Source: Sulfotelmatobacter sp049792875
Lineage (GTDB): Bacteria > Acidobacteriota > Terriglobia > Terriglobales > Acidobacteriaceae
Direction: 5' to 3'
Assembly: GCA_049792875.1 (NCBI GenBank)
Contig: JBARBI010000275.1
Span: forward strand, 1-11,061
Length of the DNA: 11,061 nucleotides
A model generated the notes under the pieces. It was given only the letters and a program-made list of their open reading frames with translations, did not search any database and was not told where the DNA came from. Shown piece after piece: positions 5,271-11,061 of the stretch. How positions within the stretch are numbered: the first letter of the stretch is position 1; each line of letters begins with the position of its first letter. Both the position numbers and the translations under genes were made by a program.

Positions 5271-7400
5271 TCAGTGGTACACGTAATAGAACGCGAACCC
5301 TACCAAACCTGCGGTCATGACCAGGGCATACCACTGCACCAGCCCCCATTCAAACAGGCGCGCCGGATAACTCAGCATGCGCGCCAGGATCGCGGGCCCG
5401 TTGACGCCGATGCCGTCAATGATCCACTTGTCCCACCAACTCGAAAATGTCGCGGTGAAACGCGTGATCCATCCAGCCGCGTTGACGGCGCCATCCACCA
5501 CGTTGGAATCGAACCACGAACAAGCTTCGCCGAGCCCCATCACACCCAGGCGAATGTCGCCCACTTTGCGGCGACCGGTGAACACGTAGTCGTATCCTTC
5601 GTCGACGTAATACTTGTTGAGCAACACGTTGTAGACCGGCGGAGCGGCGGCGGCGATGGGCTCGACGTAGCCTTTGTCGGCATTGGCGTAGGCGCGGCGA
5701 GCCATCACCCAGCCGACGCCCGCGGCCGCAACGGAAAGGAACATGAGGCCGTATTCGATCGGGCTGGTATGCTCCGCCTCTTTCTCTCCGGCCACCAGCT
5801 GCGCGGCTTTGCCCTCTTCCTGCAGAACCTGCGCTTCCTTGGCGAAGACCGGATCGAGAAATCTCTCGAATCTTGCGGAGCCACCCAGACTTGGCGGCCA
5901 GCTCAGCCATCCGGCCGAGAGCGAGAACACGGCCAAAACTAACAGCGGCACTGCCATCGAGTGCGGGCATTCGTGGATATGGTGCTCGACCTCGTGGCTC
6001 ATGCGCGGTTTGCCGAAGAACGTCAGGTAGATCAAGCGGAACATGTAGAAGGCGGTCATCAGCGCGGTCGCATAGCCGACGAACCACAAGATGCGATAGG
6101 CCCCGCCTTCCGAAGCCCACGTCTGCCACAGGATTTCATCCTTGGAAAAGAATCCGGCGAATGGCGGGATCCCGGCGATGGCGAGCGTGGCGATCAGCAT
6201 GGTCCGATAGGTGATGGGGATGCGATGCGCGAGGTCACCCATGTTGCGCATATCTTGCTCGCCGCTCATGGAGTGGATCACCGCCCCGGCACCGAGGAAC
6301 AGCAAGGCTTTGAAGAACGCGTGGGTAAAGACATGGAAGACGGCGGCGGAGAAGGCTCCAACGCCGAGCGCGAGGAACATGTAGCCGAGCTGCGAGATGG
6401 TGGAGTACGCGAGGACGCGCTTGATGTCGTTTTGCACGAGGCCGATGGAGGCCGCGAAGATCGCAGTCAGTGCGCCCACGATCGCGACGGTTTTCATCGA
6501 CGTCGGCGCCAGCACGAATAATGCGTTGGACCGCGCCACCATGTAGACTCCCGCGGTGACCATCGTCGCGGCGTGAATCAACGCGGAGACGGGCGTCGGG
6601 CCCTCCATCGCGTCGGGAAGCCAGACATAAAGAGGAAGCTGCGCCGACTTTCCGCAGGCTCCGACGAAGAGGAGTAGGGTGGCGGCGGTGATGATGGGGT
6701 CGCCGATGGCGAAGTGTCCGCTGCGGGCGGCGGCGGTCACGTCGATGAAGCGCAGCGAGCCCATGTACCACGCGATGAAGAACATGCCAAGCAGGAATCC
6801 GGCGTCGCCGATCCGGTTGACGATAAACGCCTTGTTGGCGGCGTCGCTCGCCGACTTGCGATGGAAGTAGAACCCGATCAAAAGATACGAGCACAGCCCT
6901 ACGCCTTCCCACCCCACGAACATGAGCACGTAGTTGTTGGCGAGGATTAGCGTGAGCATGGAGAACATGAAGAGGTTCAGGTATCCGAAAAACCGGTAGT
7001 AGCCGCCTTCGTGCTCCATATAGCCGGTGGAATAAATATGGATCAGCATGCCGACGCCGGTCACGAACAGCAGCCAGATGCTGGACAGGGGATCGAGCAG
7101 GAATCCGGCGTCGGCCTGAAGCGGGGCAGGGGAGCCGTCCGATTTTTGGAAGTTCAAGTGTCCGGTGTCGGTGCCAAGCCAGGTGTAGAGGATCTTTTCG
7201 TAGGGCTGGTGGTCGTGCGCCGGGGCCCAGTTGGTGTACTGCCAGACCGCGCCGCAAGCCATCAGGAATGCCAGCACGACCGACCCGACGCAGACTGCGC
7301 TCACCGTCGATTTCTGCACCCTTCGGCCGAAAAAGAACATGAGGACCGCGCCGACGGCGGGGAACAGCGGGATGAGGTAGATGTGGGTTAAAAATAGCAT
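5271..7400 (-). CDS. nuoL: NADH-quinone oxidoreductase subunit L
   Basis: This 709-residue protein is the largest and distal antiporter-like subunit of complex I. Its N-terminal two-thirds form the antiporter core with E165 in FVGWEGVGLCSYLLIGFY (helix 5), D186 in the SASDAANKAF loop, K251 in GACGKSAQLPLYVW (helix 7), H276 in SALIHAATM (helix 8) and K420 in GFFSKDEIL (helix 12), matching E. coli E144, D178, K229, H254 and K399. The C-terminal third should contain the lateral helix that runs along NuoM and NuoN, and a final anchor helix near 690-708. The frame is open upstream to 7490, but those 30 codons read through an interspersed repeat, so I place the start at the ATG at 7400 (MLFLTHIYLIPLFPAVG), which aligns with normal NuoL starts. 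The ribosome binding site is weak (AAAGATG). Confidence 0.96.
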   Translation of the reverse strand: MLFLTHIYLIPLFPAVGAVLMFFFGRRVQKSTVSAVCVGSVVLAFLMACGAVWQYTNWAPAHDHQPYEKILYTWLGTDTGHLNFQKSDGSPAPLQADAGFLLDPLSSIWLLFVTGVGMLIHIYSTGYMEHEGGYYRFFGYLNLFMFSMLTLILANNYVLMFVGWEGVGLCSYLLIGFYFHRKSASDAANKAFIVNRIGDAGFLLGMFFIAWYMGSLRFIDVTAAARSGHFAIGDPIITAATLLLFVGACGKSAQLPLYVWLPDAMEGPTPVSALIHAATMVTAGVYMVARSNALFVLAPTSMKTVAIVGALTAIFAASIGLVQNDIKRVLAYSTISQLGYMFLALGVGAFSAAVFHVFTHAFFKALLFLGAGAVIHSMSGEQDMRNMGDLAHRIPITYRTMLIATLAIAGIPPFAGFFSKDEILWQTWASEGGAYRILWFVGYATALMTAFYMFRLIYLTFFGKPRMSHEVEHHIHECPHSMAVPLLVLAVFSLSAGWLSWPPSLGGSARFERFLDPVFAKEAQVLQEEGKAAQLVAGEKEAEHTSPIEYGLMFLSVAAAGVGWVMARRAYANADKGYVEPIAAAAPPVYNVLLNKYYVDEGYDYVFTGRRKVGDIRLGVMGLGEACSWFDSNVVDGAVNAAGWITRFTATFSSWWDKWIIDGIGVNGPAILARMLSYPARLFEWGLVQWYALVMTAGLVGFAFYYVYH

Positions 7401-7413
7401 TTCATCTTTGCGT

Positions 7414-7498
7414 TTGTCATTCTGAGCGAAGCGAAGAACCCATGCACTTTGCTCGAAGCGAGGATTGCATAGGTCCTTCGCTTCGCTCAAGCTGACAA
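7414..7498. repeat. Palindromic TTGTCATTCTGAGCG element
   Basis: Two near-identical inverted arms, 7414-7440 and 7472-7498 (27 bases each, 23 complementary), flank a 31-base centre. The conserved arm core is GAGCGAAGCGAAG. It fills most of the 124-bp gap between nuoK and nuoL. I recognise the type as an interspersed repeat whose translation (SEAKDL... and ...RFAQNDK) often appears as a false protein end in acidobacterial and other metagenome annotations; that recollection was not checked here. It resembles a small non-coding mobile or REP-type element. Confidence 0.8.
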
Positions 7499-7524
7499 GT
7501 ACTAATTGATGACAAACTCATTTC

Positions 7525-7860
7525 CTACCACTTCAACAAGTTCACTTCGTCTACGTTAACCGTCTCCTTATTCCGGAAGAAGGCGATCAGGATCCCGAGG
7601 CCGACCGCGGCTTCAGCGGCGGCATCGGTGATTACGAAAATTGCGAAGACCTGTCCGTGCAGCGCCGTTGGGCCATGGATTCCCTGCCAGTACCGCGAGA
7701 ACGCGACCAGGTTTAGATTCACGGCGTTCAGGATCAACTCGATCGACATCAGGACGATGACCACGTTGCGCCGGGTGAGGACGCCGATCACGCCCAGCAG
7801 GAACAGGGCGGCGCCCAGGACCAGGTAGTGGAGCGTCGTGATGTGGAGCATTGCGTCCAT
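7525..7860 (-). CDS. nuoK: NADH-quinone oxidoreductase subunit K
   Basis: This 111-residue three-helix subunit of the complex I membrane arm sits between NuoJ/NuoA and NuoN in the complex. It carries the two membrane glutamates needed for proton transfer: E41 in LMSIELILNAVNLN (helix 2) and E83 in ITDAAAEAAVGLGI (helix 3), equivalent to E. coli E36 and E72. Helices lie at about 11-29, 32-54 and 70-95. The first ATG (7860) is preferred because AGAAG lies six bases upstream in a heptamer repeat; an internal ATG at codon 4 (7851) is possible and would give 108 residues. It is 88 bp after nuoJ and 124 bp before nuoL, both gaps being filled by repeats. Confidence 0.96.
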   Translation of the reverse strand: MDAMLHITTLHYLVLGAALFLLGVIGVLTRRNVVIVLMSIELILNAVNLNLVAFSRYWQGIHGPTALHGQVFAIFVITDAAAEAAVGLGILIAFFRNKETVNVDEVNLLKW

Positions 7861-7864
7861 TCTC

Positions 7865-7878
7865 AGCTTCTAGCTTCG
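7865..7878 (-). repeat. Two AGAAGCT-type heptamers before nuoK
   Basis: The plus strand reads AGCTTCT AGCTTCG in register, which on the sense strand is CGAAGCT AGAAGCT followed by GAGA and the nuoK ATG. AGAAG is six bases from the start codon, the same placement as at nuoM. This is a short member of the family seen at 883-910 and 5189-5267. Confidence 0.65.
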
Positions 7879-7880
7879 GC

Positions 7881-7940
7881 GCCCTCAGGGGCTAAAGCCC
7901 ACGAAATTCGAGACTCTTACGCGGCCTTGCAGGGCCGCCC
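7881..7940 (+). repeat. Double-hairpin GGGCTAAAGCCC element
   Basis: A first hairpin, GGGCTAAAGCCC (7889-7900), is followed after 20 bases by a second, GCGGCC (7921-7926) pairing with GGCCGC (7933-7938). The head reads CTCAGGGGCT. The same two-hairpin design with a 21-base gap occurs on the other strand at 10995-11048, with head CTCAGGGGCTGAAGCCC. This looks like an interspersed paired-palindrome (REP/BIME-like) repeat. It lies between nuoJ and nuoK. Confidence 0.75.
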
Positions 7941-7948
7941 TTCCACAT

Positions 7949-8482
7949 CTAGATCCTTTTCTTTGCCATGACGACGGCTCCGATGATCGCCACCAGCAGC
8001 AGCAGGGAAGCGATTTCGAAGGCGAACATGTATTGTCCGGCGCTGCGGTCGAAAAGCAGGGCCGCGATTGCCTGTGTGTTTTGTGTTTCGCCGTAGGTCA
8101 CTCGGCCTTCGGGAAAGAGCTCCTTGCCTTTTGTCGAGGTCGTATAGACCGCGATGAACAGGCCACCCAGAGCCGCGGCGGCGGCGATTCCGACCAGCCA
8201 TTGTTTGTTGAACTGGCGCTCTTTTTCCGCGCGCTCGATCGAGATCAGCATGATTACGAACAGAAACAGCACCATGATGCCGCCGGCATAGAGAATGATC
8301 TGCACGCCGGCGACGAACGGCGCATAAAGCATGAGGTAGAGGCCGGCCTGGGCGAGCAGCGCGGTGATCAGAGCCATCGCGGAGTGTACGGCGTTCTTGC
8401 GCGTGATCACCAGGATGCCGCCGATGATCATGGTGGCGGCCAGCAGGTAAAAGAAAAACGGCGTTGCGACCGGAGGATTCAT
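7949..8482 (-). CDS. nuoJ: NADH-quinone oxidoreductase subunit J
   Basis: This 177-residue, five-helix membrane subunit of complex I helps couple quinone reduction to the pumping modules. The conserved third-helix block runs at 59-80 with Y65, GG at 67-68 and the FLFVIML run; this helix is the one that shifts conformation in complex I structures. A second conserved block, FEIASLLLLVAIIGAV, lies at 155-170 just before a basic end (AKKRI). Helices are near 9-26, 32-54, 59-80, 97-114 and 153-173. The ATG at 8482 (MNPPVATPFFFYLL) is chosen because it overlaps the nuoH TAA stop by one base; the frame extends upstream inside nuoH but that part is not NuoJ-like. nuoI, usually the gene just before nuoJ, is absent. 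Confidence 0.96.
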   Translation of the reverse strand: MNPPVATPFFFYLLAATMIIGGILVITRKNAVHSAMALITALLAQAGLYLMLYAPFVAGVQIILYAGGIMVLFLFVIMLISIERAEKERQFNKQWLVGIAAAAALGGLFIAVYTTSTKGKELFPEGRVTYGETQNTQAIAALLFDRSAGQYMFAFEIASLLLLVAIIGAVVMAKKRI

Positions 8483-9774
8483 TAGTGACCCACTCCCCGC
8501 AGTTCTGCCCACAGGTCGGCCCGCATCGCGACGACCGCGGTCAGAATCAGAAGCGCCAAGCCCATGGGTAGCAGAACCTTCCATCCTACTTTCATGAGCT
8601 GGTCAAACCGGTAACGCGGGAACGTGCCACGATACCAGATATAGAGGTACATGAAAGCGGCAACTTTGGCCGCGAACCAGAAGATGTCGGTGACGCGCAC
8701 GCGGACTGGCGGAACGAACAGCGCCAGCCCAATCAGGCCGAGGACAGCTCCGAATCCCGCCAGGCCAATGGTTTGAATCTTGAACAGCGGGTGCTTGGGC
8801 ATGCGGGCTGTGTTGTAGAAACAAATGCCCGCCAGAAAAAGAAATGTGAGGCCAGGGAACAGCGAGAAGACCAGATCCCACGTTGGTCCGCTCAGCAAGT
8901 TGGGGAACGGGCGCAACCATCCGCCGAGCCACAGCGTGACCGCGATCGACGAGACCGCAATCATAGCGGAGTATTCAGCCAGGAAGAACAACGACCAGCG
9001 GAAGCCGCTGTACTCGGTGTGAAATCCGGCGGTCAATTCGGATTCAGCTTCGGGGAGGTCGAAAGGCGCGCGGTTGGTCTCAGCGACCATGGCGATAGCG
9101 AAGATGAAGAATCCAATCAGGCCGAGCGGGAAGAACTTGAAGATGAACCATTCCCCCTGCGCCAGCTGCGCCTGCACGATGCCGATCATGCTGAGGGTGC
9201 CGGTGCTCTGATCGTTGAGGCTCGTCATCAAGATGACCGACACCACCGCCAGTCCCATGGCAACCTCATACGAAACCATCTGCGCGCTGGACCGCAGCGC
9301 GCCGATCAGCGGATAGTGCGAATTCGAGGCCCACCCGGCGGTGACAATGCCAAGCACGCTCAGCGACGAAACACCGAGCATAAATAAGATGCCGATGTTC
9401 ATGTCGGTGATGGCGTGGGTAGGGCCAAAAGGGACTACGACGAAGACTGTGAATGCCGCGAGCACGACGATGAACGGGGCGATCCAGAAGACAATCTTGT
9501 CGGCCTCAGCGGGAATGATGTCTTCCTTCAGCAGGAGCTTGATCGCGTCCGCGATCGGTTGAAGCAGTCCGTGTGGACCTACGCGCATGGGGCCAAGCCG
9601 CACCTGCATGTGAGCAAGAATCTTGCGCTCGAGCCAGTTCATCGCGATAACGGCGACGGAAAGGCCAACAAAGACCAGCAAGATGTAGACCGTGGCCCAG
9701 AAGATATTTCCGGCGCCGCCGGGCGTTTTGTCGCTGTCGAGGTACGACTGGATGTACAGGATCAAGTCGTGCAT
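8482..9774 (-). CDS. nuoH: NADH-quinone oxidoreductase subunit H
   Basis: This 430-residue membrane subunit forms the floor of the quinone chamber and the link between the peripheral and membrane arms. It shows the signatures ERKILAHMQVRLGPMRVGP (49-67) followed by ADAIKLLLKED, and AETNRAPFDLPEAESELTAG (231-250) followed by FHTEYSG, with their many conserved acidic and arginine residues. It is about 100 residues longer than E. coli NuoH. Between GGW (284-286) and the seventh-helix block (IFWFAAKVAAFMYLYIWYRG, 364-383) there are about 65-70 extra residues with two hydrophobic stretches, roughly 301-320 and 335-355. The ATG at 9774 overlaps the nuoD TGA by one base and has GAGGTAG upstream. nuoD precedes it and nuoJ follows with another one-base overlap. 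Confidence 0.97.
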   Translation of the reverse strand: MHDLILYIQSYLDSDKTPGGAGNIFWATVYILLVFVGLSVAVIAMNWLERKILAHMQVRLGPMRVGPHGLLQPIADAIKLLLKEDIIPAEADKIVFWIAPFIVVLAAFTVFVVVPFGPTHAITDMNIGILFMLGVSSLSVLGIVTAGWASNSHYPLIGALRSSAQMVSYEVAMGLAVVSVILMTSLNDQSTGTLSMIGIVQAQLAQGEWFIFKFFPLGLIGFFIFAIAMVAETNRAPFDLPEAESELTAGFHTEYSGFRWSLFFLAEYSAMIAVSSIAVTLWLGGWLRPFPNLLSGPTWDLVFSLFPGLTFLFLAGICFYNTARMPKHPLFKIQTIGLAGFGAVLGLIGLALFVPPVRVRVTDIFWFAAKVAAFMYLYIWYRGTFPRYRFDQLMKVGWKVLLPMGLALLILTAVVAMRADLWAELRGVGH

Positions 9775-10925
9775 CAGCGGTCTACCTCGCCGAGAACGAT
9801 GTCGAGCGTGCCGATCACGGCGATCACGTCGGCCACAAGCTGGCCGCGGCACATCACGTCGAGCGCTTGCAGGTTCACGAAAGACGGGGGACGCACCCGA
9901 ATGCGGTAAGGCTGCGTCGAGCCGTCACTGACGATGAAGTATCCCAGCTCGCCTTTTGGAGCTTCGATGGAGTGGTAGATCTCGCCCACGGGAGGTTTCA
10001 TCACCTTGGGAACCTTCGCCATGACAGGGCCTTCCGGGATGCCTGCGACGGCCTGCTCGACGATCCGGCACGACTGCCGCATCTCCGCCATGCGAACCAG
10101 GTACCGGTCATACGTGTCGCCATGCTGCCCGGTAGGAATTTCGAAGTTGAAATTCTTGTAGTTGGCATAGGGGAGAGCCTTGCGGATGTCCCACTTGACA
10201 CCGCTCGCCCGGAGCACCGGCCCGGTCACGCCCAGCGCGATAGCATCCTTGCCCGAGATCACGCCCACGCCCTTCGTGCGTTCCAGCCAGATGCGGTTGG
10301 TGGTGAGCAGTTCCTCGTATTCGTCGATTTTCGGAGCGAAAAACGCGAGGAAGTTTTTCACGTCTTTCTCGAAACCGTCGTAAGCCTCGTACTGCAGTCC
10401 GCCGATGCGGAAGGCATGGGTAGTGAGGCGGGCGCCGCAGTACTTTTCAAAAATCTTGAGAATCTCTTCGCGGTCGCGGAACGTGTAAAACAGCGGTGTG
10501 ATGGCGCCGATATCGAGCGCGTGCGTGCCCAGCCAAAGCTGGTGACTGGCAATGCGATTCAGTTCAGTCAGGATGACGCGGATGTATTGCGCGCGGGGGG
10601 GAGCCTCGACGCTCAAAAGTTTTTCGACGGCTTCGCAGTATCCCAGGCCGTTCGAGACCGCCGCCACGTAATCCATCCGGTCGACGTAGGGATTAAACAT
10701 CGTGTAGGTACGGTTCTCCGCGATTTTCTCGACGCCGCGGTGCAGGTATCCGATGACGCATTCAAGGCCCAGCACCTTTTCGCCATCGAGCCGCAAGATT
10801 ACGCGGAGCACACCATGGGTGGCGGGATGCTGCGGCCCCAGGTTGATGACGAGTTCGTTGGCATCCAGAAACGTCTTATCCGGCGTTTCGAGATCCAGCG
10901 GCGAGAGTGTGTTCGGGTCCGTCAT
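9774..10925 (-). CDS. nuoD: NADH-quinone oxidoreductase subunit D
   Basis: This 383-residue, 49-kDa-type soluble subunit of the complex I peripheral arm, related to the large subunit of NiFe hydrogenases, forms the quinone head-group pocket next to the N2 cluster of NuoB. The signature NLGPQHPATHGVLR spans 28-41; H37 and Y86 (in DRMDYVAAV) match the quinone-contacting His and Tyr of Thermus Nqo4. IGYLHRGVEK lies at 58-67, and the C-terminus ends in the characteristic GEVDR. It lacks a fused NuoC domain, so a separate nuoC is expected just outside the window. The ATG at 10925 has AGGA five bases upstream. Its stop overlaps nuoH directly, so nuoE, nuoF and nuoG are not in their common place. 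Confidence 0.97.
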   Translation of the reverse strand: MTDPNTLSPLDLETPDKTFLDANELVINLGPQHPATHGVLRVILRLDGEKVLGLECVIGYLHRGVEKIAENRTYTMFNPYVDRMDYVAAVSNGLGYCEAVEKLLSVEAPPRAQYIRVILTELNRIASHQLWLGTHALDIGAITPLFYTFRDREEILKIFEKYCGARLTTHAFRIGGLQYEAYDGFEKDVKNFLAFFAPKIDEYEELLTTNRIWLERTKGVGVISGKDAIALGVTGPVLRASGVKWDIRKALPYANYKNFNFEIPTGQHGDTYDRYLVRMAEMRQSCRIVEQAVAGIPEGPVMAKVPKVMKPPVGEIYHSIEAPKGELGYFIVSDGSTQPYRIRVRPPSFVNLQALDVMCRGQLVADVIAVIGTLDIVLGEVDR

Positions 10926-10937
10926 TAATTCCTGCCA

Positions 10938-10974
10938 CTCAGTCGGCAGAGCCTTCCGCTATTCAGTCGGAAAG
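10938..10974. repeat. Short repeat pair upstream of nuoD
   Basis: CTCAGTCGG (10938-10946) and TTCAGTCGG (10962-10970) form a direct repeat 24 bases apart. A small stem can also be drawn between CCTTCCG (10952-10958) and CGGAAAG (10968-10974), seven positions with one wobble in the nuo transcript and a nine-base loop. It lies 13-49 bp ahead of the nuoD start codon. Function unknown; it may be an extension of the adjacent interspersed element. Confidence 0.4.
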
Positions 10975-10994
10975 TTCCTCCTGCTTTTGGGTGG

Positions 10995-11050
10995 CGCAGC
11001 GCTTTCAGCGCTGCGATAAGCCGATCAAAACTCTGAGGGCTTCAGCCCCT
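10995..11050 (-). repeat. Double-hairpin GGGCTGAAGCCC element, upstream of nuoD
   Basis: Read on the minus strand, CTCAGGGGCTGAAGCCC comes first, with its stem at 11037-11048. After 21 bases there is a perfect 9-bp stem with a 3-base loop: CGCAGCGCT (10995-11003) and AGCGCTGCG (11007-11015). It has the same architecture as the element at 7881-7940 but faces the opposite way. The stretch after nuoD up to the window edge holds no visible gene; nuoC is expected beyond it. Confidence 0.8.
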
Positions 11051-11061
11051 GAGGCGAACTC

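Noticed and set aside
6235..7257. Minus-strand open frame of about 340 codons in another frame within nuoL
   Set aside because: The Arg/Pro/His-rich translation is typical of an out-of-frame reading of a GC-rich gene, and nuoL itself is intact and full length.
8483..8584. Upstream extension of nuoJ by 34 codons
   Set aside because: It lies inside nuoH in a different frame and is not NuoJ-like; the ATG overlapping the nuoH stop fits the operon's pattern.
9775..9852. Upstream extension of nuoH by 26 codons
   Set aside because: The added residues are Arg/Asp-rich and lie inside nuoD; the internal ATG at 9774 has a ribosome binding site and gives a normal NuoH start.
9867..10928. Long plus-strand open frame (about 353 codons) opposite nuoD
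   Set aside because: It lies wholly antisense to a clear nuoD, its translation is rich in Arg, His, Asp and Val as expected for the reverse of a GC-rich gene, and it shows no recognisable domain or ribosome binding site.

Overview
The window is a dense, single-strand block of respiratory-chain genes, all reading on the minus strand, so transcription runs from high to low coordinates. In transcription order it holds nuoD, nuoH, nuoJ, nuoK, nuoL, nuoM and nuoN (complex I, NADH-quinone oxidoreductase type), then atpZ, an atpI-like gene, atpB, and the first nine codons of what is probably atpE (F-type ATP synthase membrane sector). The protein families, the nuo-to-atp junction and the style of the intergenic repeats suggest an Acidobacteriota genome of the Terriglobia/Koribacter type. 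That placement is inference from recalled features and no search was run.

Layout. 9774-10925 nuoD; 8482-9774 nuoH; 7949-8482 nuoJ; 7525-7860 nuoK; 5271-7400 nuoL; 3475-5184 nuoM; 1970-3475 nuoN (GTG start); 1551-1793 atpZ; 971-1414 atpI-like; 119-877 atpB; 1-29 start of atpE. D/H, H/J and M/N are coupled by 1-base stop/start overlaps. The other junctions are 86-176 bp gaps, and nearly every one holds palindromic or tandem repeat DNA. No gap exceeds 300 bp, and the plus strand carries no convincing gene.

Function. NuoD carries part of the quinone pocket at the peripheral/membrane-arm interface. NuoH forms the membrane side of that pocket. NuoJ, K, L, M and N form the proton-pumping arm. AtpB and AtpE are the stator channel and rotor ring through which the protons return, and AtpZ/AtpI are the small accessory membrane proteins often found ahead of atpB. 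The cluster therefore places makers and a user of proton-motive force side by side.

Notable points. nuoE, nuoF and nuoG are not between nuoD and nuoH, and nuoI is not between nuoH and nuoJ. NuoH has about 65-70 extra residues between its sixth and seventh canonical helices. At least five repeat families sit in the gaps. One, a heptamer reading AGRAGCT on the sense strand, seems to supply the ribosome binding site of nuoK, nuoM and atpB. Another encodes a spurious 30-residue N-terminal extension on nuoL. No new defence, mobile or secondary-metabolite system is visible; this is core bioenergetics with unusual spacers.
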